Shown here: positions 60,268 to 64,000 of the stretch, piece after piece | Position numbering within the stretch: position 1 is the stretch's first letter | How the letters are laid out: each line of letters starts with the position of its first letter | Origin: CBDHCC01 sp965261015 | Lineage (GTDB): Bacteria; Pseudomonadota; Alphaproteobacteria; Sphingomonadales; Sphingomonadaceae | Length of the DNA: 64,000 nt | Assembly: GCA_965261015.1 (NCBI GenBank) | Contig: CBDHCC010000001.1 | Location: forward strand, 1,550,001-1,614,000 | Reading direction: 5' to 3' | The notes under the pieces: model-generated | What the model was told of the DNA's origin: nothing | Databases searched by the model: none | Seen by the model: the letters and a program-made list of their open reading frames with translations, nothing else | Program-made: the position numbers and the translations under genes

Positions 60268-61875
60268 TCAAAAGCCGTAGCGCAGCGCGAGGCGTGCCGC
60301 CGCCGTGACCTGGTCGTCGAACGAGTCCGGGTCGAAATAATAGAGGCCGAGCGCGGCCAGGCCGGTCAGCCGGTCGGTGAAGGTGTAGCCGTAATCGGCC
60401 TCTCCCGACAGGGCGAAGGCTCCCCCGCCGAAGCCGTCGGGCAGGTTGGGATCGTACCAGCTGGCTGTCCCGATCAGCCCCAGCGTCTGCCGCGGGGCCA
60501 ATCGAGTGTTGTAGAAGGCGTTCAGATAGGCGTTCTCGTCGGCGGATCCGCGCACGATCGACCCTGGGCCGAAATCCGGCGCGTCGAAGGTGCGGCGAAC
60601 GTAGCCCGCGCCCAGCCCATAGCTGGACACCCCGCGCGTGATCGACGCCACGCCCGACACCCCGCGCGAGCGAAAGGAAGTGGCGGCGAAGGCGGACGAC
60701 AGCGGATCGACGCAACCGCCCTGCCCGCCCGCGCCGAACACGCAACCCAGAAGGTCGTTGCCGAACGCCCCGCGCGCCACGTTGAAGTTGGTGGGCAACC
60801 GGCTGAGGCCGCGCGTCAGAGAGCGGCCAAAGGTGTCGCGTTCGTCGAACACCACCACCGACAACGCGCCGTTCCGCGAGAACTGCCAGTTGGCCGCCCC
60901 AGTGAAGGTTGTGCCACCATAGCGATGCCCGATCCGCGCCTCGACGCTGGTGCGCTCGCTGGGCCGCCACAACAGCCCACCGTCGTAGATCAGGCCGTCG
61001 GTCTCGTAGGCGATCCGACGCGGAACGGCCGTGTCGCTCTGCAGCGCGCCATCGCGATCCAGGATCGGGAAGCCATTCGCGTTCACCAGCGGCTGGCGGC
61101 GGCTGACCTCGATCGACTCGTACCCCACGCCGCCGACCACCGCCAAGGTGCGGCTGACCGGCAAGGTCAGGTCCAGACGCACGTTGCCGAGTTCGAACCG
61201 CTGATCCAGCGGATCGGCGTCTTCCCGTTCATAGGTTCCGCTGAGCGTGTAGCCGACCGGCAGCCGCCCCGGCCTTTCGGAGGCCGACGCGTAGAGCAGG
61301 TGGCTGGTCGCATCCTGCGCCAGACCGACCGAGGGTAGGATCAGCGAGGTCACTCCGCTGTCGGTCTCCACCCGGGTGTAGCCGAAGCGATAACCGGCCG
61401 TCAGCGACACGTCGCCCACCCGACGCGTAAGCTCCGGGCCAAGATAGCCGGAGTAGAGTTGGCTGGACGATCGGAAGCGGTTCGGGCCGATCGCGGCACC
61501 CAGTCCGCCGACCGACGTGCGGCTGGCCAGCGCCCCGGCGTCGAAGGATAGCAGGTTCGGCACGATCTGCGTGCGCCCGCGCGCGATCCCGGTCAGGATA
61601 TCCTGGTCCGACAGGTTGTTGTCATACCCGAAGAAATGTTCGTAGCGGACATCGGCCGAAGCCTGTGTCCGCCGGGTCGCGACACTGGCGGTCAGGCCCG
61701 CGGCGACACCCGTGGACGTGATCACGTCCGAACTGTTGTCGGATAGCGGGACAAGCAGCACCTGCTCCACCTCGATGTAAGGATCGATCCGCACCGTCTG
61801 GGCCGTCGCGGACGCGGCCGGCAGGACGATCGGAGCGACGCCGGCAACAGCCAGGAAAAGCGATCGCGCCGTCAC
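60268..61875 (-). CDS. XrtA-system outer-membrane beta-barrel protein (TIGR03016 type)
   Basis: 535 residues. Signal peptide TARSLFLAVAGVAPIVLPAA-SATAQ, then VRIDPYIEVEQVLLVPLSD, a family hallmark. Alternating beta-strand pattern with aromatic ends continues to the terminal AARLALRYGF, whose final Phe is typical of outer-membrane barrels. A Cys pair is seen in LLGCVFGAGGQGGCVDP. Similar proteins lie beside exosortase A and may be channels or anchors for the exopolysaccharide. GTG 61873-61875 overlaps the kinase stop as GTGA. A longer reading upstream crosses the kinase gene and is rejected. Confidence 0.9.
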   Translation of the reverse strand: MTARSLFLAVAGVAPIVLPAASATAQTVRIDPYIEVEQVLLVPLSDNSSDVITSTGVAAGLTASVATRRTQASADVRYEHFFGYDNNLSDQDILTGIARGRTQIVPNLLSFDAGALASRTSVGGLGAAIGPNRFRSSSQLYSGYLGPELTRRVGDVSLTAGYRFGYTRVETDSGVTSLILPSVGLAQDATSHLLYASASERPGRLPVGYTLSGTYEREDADPLDQRFELGNVRLDLTLPVSRTLAVVGGVGYESIEVSRRQPLVNANGFPILDRDGALQSDTAVPRRIAYETDGLIYDGGLLWRPSERTSVEARIGHRYGGTTFTGAANWQFSRNGALSVVVFDERDTFGRSLTRGLSRLPTNFNVARGAFGNDLLGCVFGAGGQGGCVDPLSSAFAATSFRSRGVSGVASITRGVSSYGLGAGYVRRTFDAPDFGPGSIVRGSADENAYLNAFYNTRLAPRQTLGLIGTASWYDPNLPDGFGGGAFALSGEADYGYTFTDRLTGLAALGLYYFDPDSFDDQVTAAARLALRYGF

Positions 61876-62831
61876 GTCGAAGACGCCTGCCCGTAATACG
61901 ATCCGAACCGGTGACCGCCGGCCGTGAACGATACGGCGTTCAGCATCAGGTGCAGCTTGGCCGTCTCGCCAAAGGACTCGACCGCCTCGGCGACCTCGGC
62001 CTCCGTGGTGCGGTCGGCGCGCACGACTAGGAGTATCTGGCCGACATGGTGGGCCAGAACCGCCGCTGGAGACGCATCGAGGACCGGCGGGGTGTCGAAG
62101 AGGATCAGCCGCCGCGGATCGGACGCCAGCAATCGGTCGAAGATGACTCCGGCGCGCTGCGCGGTCAGAAGCTCGGTGTCGTCGCGCCCCGATGTGCCGG
62201 CCGTCAGGACCGACAGGCCGGCCACGTCGGTGTCGATCACCAGCGCCTCGACATCGCACGCCGGATCGCGAAGCGCGTCGAGCAGGCCCGGCCCCGCCTC
62301 CAGCCCCAGAGCGGCCGGCACGCTGGGCTTGGCGAAATCGGCGTCGATCAGCAGGACGTCCAGGTCCTTTTCGCTGGCCAGCGACAGGGCCAGGTTGACG
62401 GCGCAAAAGGTCTTGCCGTCCCCCTGACGCGCCGATCCGACAAGCACCATCCGCCCGCGTTCCACGACCGCGTGGCCCCGCGCGCCGAACGCATCGAGCA
62501 GAATGGGTCGCTTCAGCGCGCGGAACTCCTCCGCCAGCAGGCTGGGCGGAGTTCCTGGGTCCAGCAATCCCCGCTCGGCTAGCCGCTCCCGGTCGATCGC
62601 CGCGTGCCGCCGTTCGGGCCGGCGGGTCGGGCGCAGCGCGACGACCACGGCGGGCGCTGGCTCTGCCGTCGAGCCCCTCTCGTCGGACATGGTCTCCAGC
62701 GCCGGGGCGACAGGAGTCTGAGCGCCGTGCGCGAAACCAGGCGGGGTGAGCGCGAAAGTATCCGCCGCTCGCTCCAGGAGCGAGGCCCCCTTGGCCGGCG
62801 GGTTGGGACTGCGAGGCGATGAGTCGATCAT
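61872..62831 (-). CDS. XrtA-system tyrosine autokinase (CpsD/CapB-like)
   Basis: 319 residues. BY-kinase that controls polysaccharide length with the adjacent chain-length protein. A Pro/Ala-rich N-terminal segment (about 1-100) precedes the kinase: Walker A VLVGSARQGDGKTFCAVNLA, A' box VLLIDADFAKPSVPAALG and Walker B RLILFDTPPVLDASP. The C-terminal Tyr cluster is short (RFGSYYGQASST), compared with the many Tyr in typical CpsD tails. ATG 62829-62831 (MIDSSPRS); AGGAA lies a few bases upstream. Its stop overlaps the next gene as GTGA. Confidence 0.93.
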   Translation of the reverse strand: MIDSSPRSPNPPAKGASLLERAADTFALTPPGFAHGAQTPVAPALETMSDERGSTAEPAPAVVVALRPTRRPERRHAAIDRERLAERGLLDPGTPPSLLAEEFRALKRPILLDAFGARGHAVVERGRMVLVGSARQGDGKTFCAVNLALSLASEKDLDVLLIDADFAKPSVPAALGLEAGPGLLDALRDPACDVEALVIDTDVAGLSVLTAGTSGRDDTELLTAQRAGVIFDRLLASDPRRLILFDTPPVLDASPAAVLAHHVGQILLVVRADRTTEAEVAEAVESFGETAKLHLMLNAVSFTAGGHRFGSYYGQASST

Positions 62832-62842
62832 GATCGTGTTCC

Positions 62843-64000
62843 TCACGCCACACCACGCACGGCGATGTCGATCACCAGCAACACGGCGAACATGACGCCC
62901 AAACCGCCCAGAGCGGCGGCGAAGACGGTGGCCTGCCGACGCCGCTCGGCCGTGCGGAGCGGGGTCAGTGCCTCGCCCACCGCGCCCAGGACGGAGACGC
63001 CACTGGCGCGTTCCAGCCGCGCGACGGTGGGGAAGGTGGTCGTCAGCTGGCTCTTCACCCACGCGGCGGCGGCCCCGGCACCCAACCCGACGATCAGGAC
63101 TCCGAACAGCAGAAGGGGGCGGTTGGGCGCGGAGGGGGCGGTCGGTCGGCTGGGCGCGTCGGTCACGTTGACCTGCACCGGGCTGGTGGAGGTCTCCACC
63201 TGCCCGCGCAACCGCACCTGTTCGCGGTCGCTCAAAAGCTTGTCATAGCCCTGCTTGATGGTGTCGGTGTCGCGGGTCAGCTTCTCGTAAGCGGCCTGGG
63301 CGGCCGGCTCCCCACTCAGTCGACCCATCAGCTGCGCGACTTGGCCGTCCAGCTGTCCCTTCCGCGCGGTGAGCGAGGCGACGGCGGTCTGCCGTTCCAC
63401 TTGCGAGGCGCGGATGGACGAGTAGACCGGATTGGGCTGGGAGATCGTCGACCCGGCGCTGCCTTCGCCCCGCGCGGCCGCGCGGGCGGCGGGCAGCTGT
63501 CGCTCAACCGCGACGACATCGGGGTGATTGTCGGTAAAGCCGCGCGCGCGCATGTCGGAGAGCTGACCTTCGAGTGCGGACAGGCGAGCGCGCGCGGGGC
63601 CTTGGCCGCCCGCGACGGGAATGGAGGTCGTGGCCGGAGTGGCGGCAAGCTGCCCGCTGGCCGCCGCCAGAGCGGACCGCGCGGCGACCAGGTCGCTCTC
63701 CACGCTGGACTGTTCCTGTCGCAGCTGGGCCAATTGGCTGGACGCCGAGCCGCCCTCTCCCACCAGCCCCGCATTGCGCTGCTCGAAGGCGGCGCGCTGC
63801 GCCTCCGCCGTGTCGAGGTCCATGCGCTTCTCCGCGATCTGCCGATCGTAGAAATCCAGCGTGGTCTGCGTCTCGCCGCGGCCACCCAGCGCATTCTGGG
63901 TGCGGAACAGGTCGATCAGTTTGCCAACGATCGCCGGCGCCAGTTCGGCGTTCTCAGTGTCGCTCAGCCCGGAAAATCCGGTGCGCGCCTTGACCGTGAA
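62843..64000 (-). CDS. XrtA-system polysaccharide chain-length determinant (Wzz-like), 5' end cut by window edge
   Basis: At least 385 residues; the frame runs past 64000 without a start. Visible part begins with the extracytoplasmic FTVKARTGFSGLSDTENAEL, then a long coiled coil (about RMDLDTAEAQRAAFEQRN to YEKLTRDTDTIKQGYDKL). The C-terminal membrane segment is LLLFGVLIVGLGAGAAAAWV, and AALGGLGVMFAVLLVIDIAV follows. Wzz proteins and their tyrosine kinases set polysaccharide chain length. It is the most upstream gene of the locus in view and lies 11 bases before the kinase. The remainder of the locus should lie to the right. Confidence 0.9.
   Translation of the reverse strand, partial: FTVKARTGFSGLSDTENAELAPAIVGKLIDLFRTQNALGGRGETQTTLDFYDRQIAEKRMDLDTAEAQRAAFEQRNAGLVGEGGSASSQLAQLRQEQSSVESDLVAARSALAAASGQLAATPATTSIPVAGGQGPARARLSALEGQLSDMRARGFTDNHPDVVAVERQLPAARAAARGEGSAGSTISQPNPVYSSIRASQVERQTAVASLTARKGQLDGQVAQLMGRLSGEPAAQAAYEKLTRDTDTIKQGYDKLLSDREQVRLRGQVETSTSPVQVNVTDAPSRPTAPSAPNRPLLLFGVLIVGLGAGAAAAWVKSQLTTTFPTVARLERASGVSVLGAVGEALTPLRTAERRRQATVFAAALGGLGVMFAVLLVIDIAVRGVA

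Noticed and set aside
52717..64000. A new secretion or defence island at the right end.
   Set aside because: Each gene matches a known XrtA-locus family; no phage, toxin or nuclease genes are present.
1..64000. CRISPR array, insertion sequence, prophage or integrated element.
   Set aside because: No direct repeat array, transposase, integrase or compositional break was seen by eye.

Overview
The window is very GC-rich, almost entirely coding DNA from an alphaproteobacterium. The gene set points to Sphingomonadales (a Sphingomonas-like organism): a fused transaldolase/glucose-6-phosphate isomerase, a short-type 6-phosphogluconate dehydrogenase, a ChvG/ChvI-HprK-RapZ-EIIA-HPr block beside pckA, HdaA beside DUF2066 and polyphosphate genes, a CTP-rich use of non-ATG starts, and an exosortase A (XrtA) exopolysaccharide locus. 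I call 59 protein genes (the first lacks its 3' end and the last lacks its 5' end) and one tRNA-Leu. I see no rRNA, IS element, prophage, CRISPR array, integrase or pseudogene. No stretch longer than about 165 bases lacks a gene.

Layout. 1-3.8 kb: clpP, a small lipoprotein, a membrane-anchored family-2 glycosyltransferase, trigger factor and tRNA-Leu(UAG), all on the minus strand. 3.9-6.5 kb: a coupled minus-strand trio of lipoprotein, M48 metalloprotease and lipoprotein. 6.6-10.8 kb: a NYN-LOTUS protein, EttA, and an M28 peptidase coupled to a tiny lipoprotein. 11-17.7 kb: a pentose-phosphate operon (tkt, tal-pgi, gnd, HAD phosphatase), converging on an ROK sugar kinase. 18.7-22.1 kb: aspS, and rnd coupled to an I78-type inhibitor lipoprotein. 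22.1-27.6 kb: the operon DUF2066-hdaA-ppk1-ppx. 27.7-29.4 kb: purM-purN, then ndk, holC and pepA on the other strand. 31.9-37.6 kb: lptD-surA-pdxA-rsmA, none of which starts with ATG. 37.6-40.7 kb: a TPR protein, rsmB and guaB. 40.8-47.7 kb: pckA divergent from chvI-chvG-hprK-rapZ-EIIA-ptsH-SpoU methyltransferase. 47.7-52.7 kb: rmuC, a copper-storage-like Cys-rich protein, def, recR, fmt and truA. 52.7-64 kb: nine minus-strand genes of an XrtA/PEP-CTERM exopolysaccharide locus that runs off the right edge.

How the genes work together. Most of the window is housekeeping: protein quality control (tig, clpP, def, fmt), central carbon metabolism, purine synthesis, outer-membrane biogenesis (lptD, surA) and rRNA/tRNA modification. 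The pckA/ChvGI/HprK/RapZ/PTS block looks like one regulatory unit joining cell-envelope signalling to carbon state. The XrtA locus should make, modify and export a polysaccharide, and sort PEP-CTERM proteins; no PEP-CTERM substrate is encoded inside the window.

I did not find a clearly new system. The observations I think most deserve a second look are the hairpin covering the fmt ribosome-binding site, a recurrent TTG-N17-TA promoter pattern, the M48 protease between two lipoproteins, the ATG-less lptD operon, and substitutions at usually conserved residues in RapZ, HdaA and PdxA. Family and TIGRFAM-style names are recalled from motifs and context; no database search was run.
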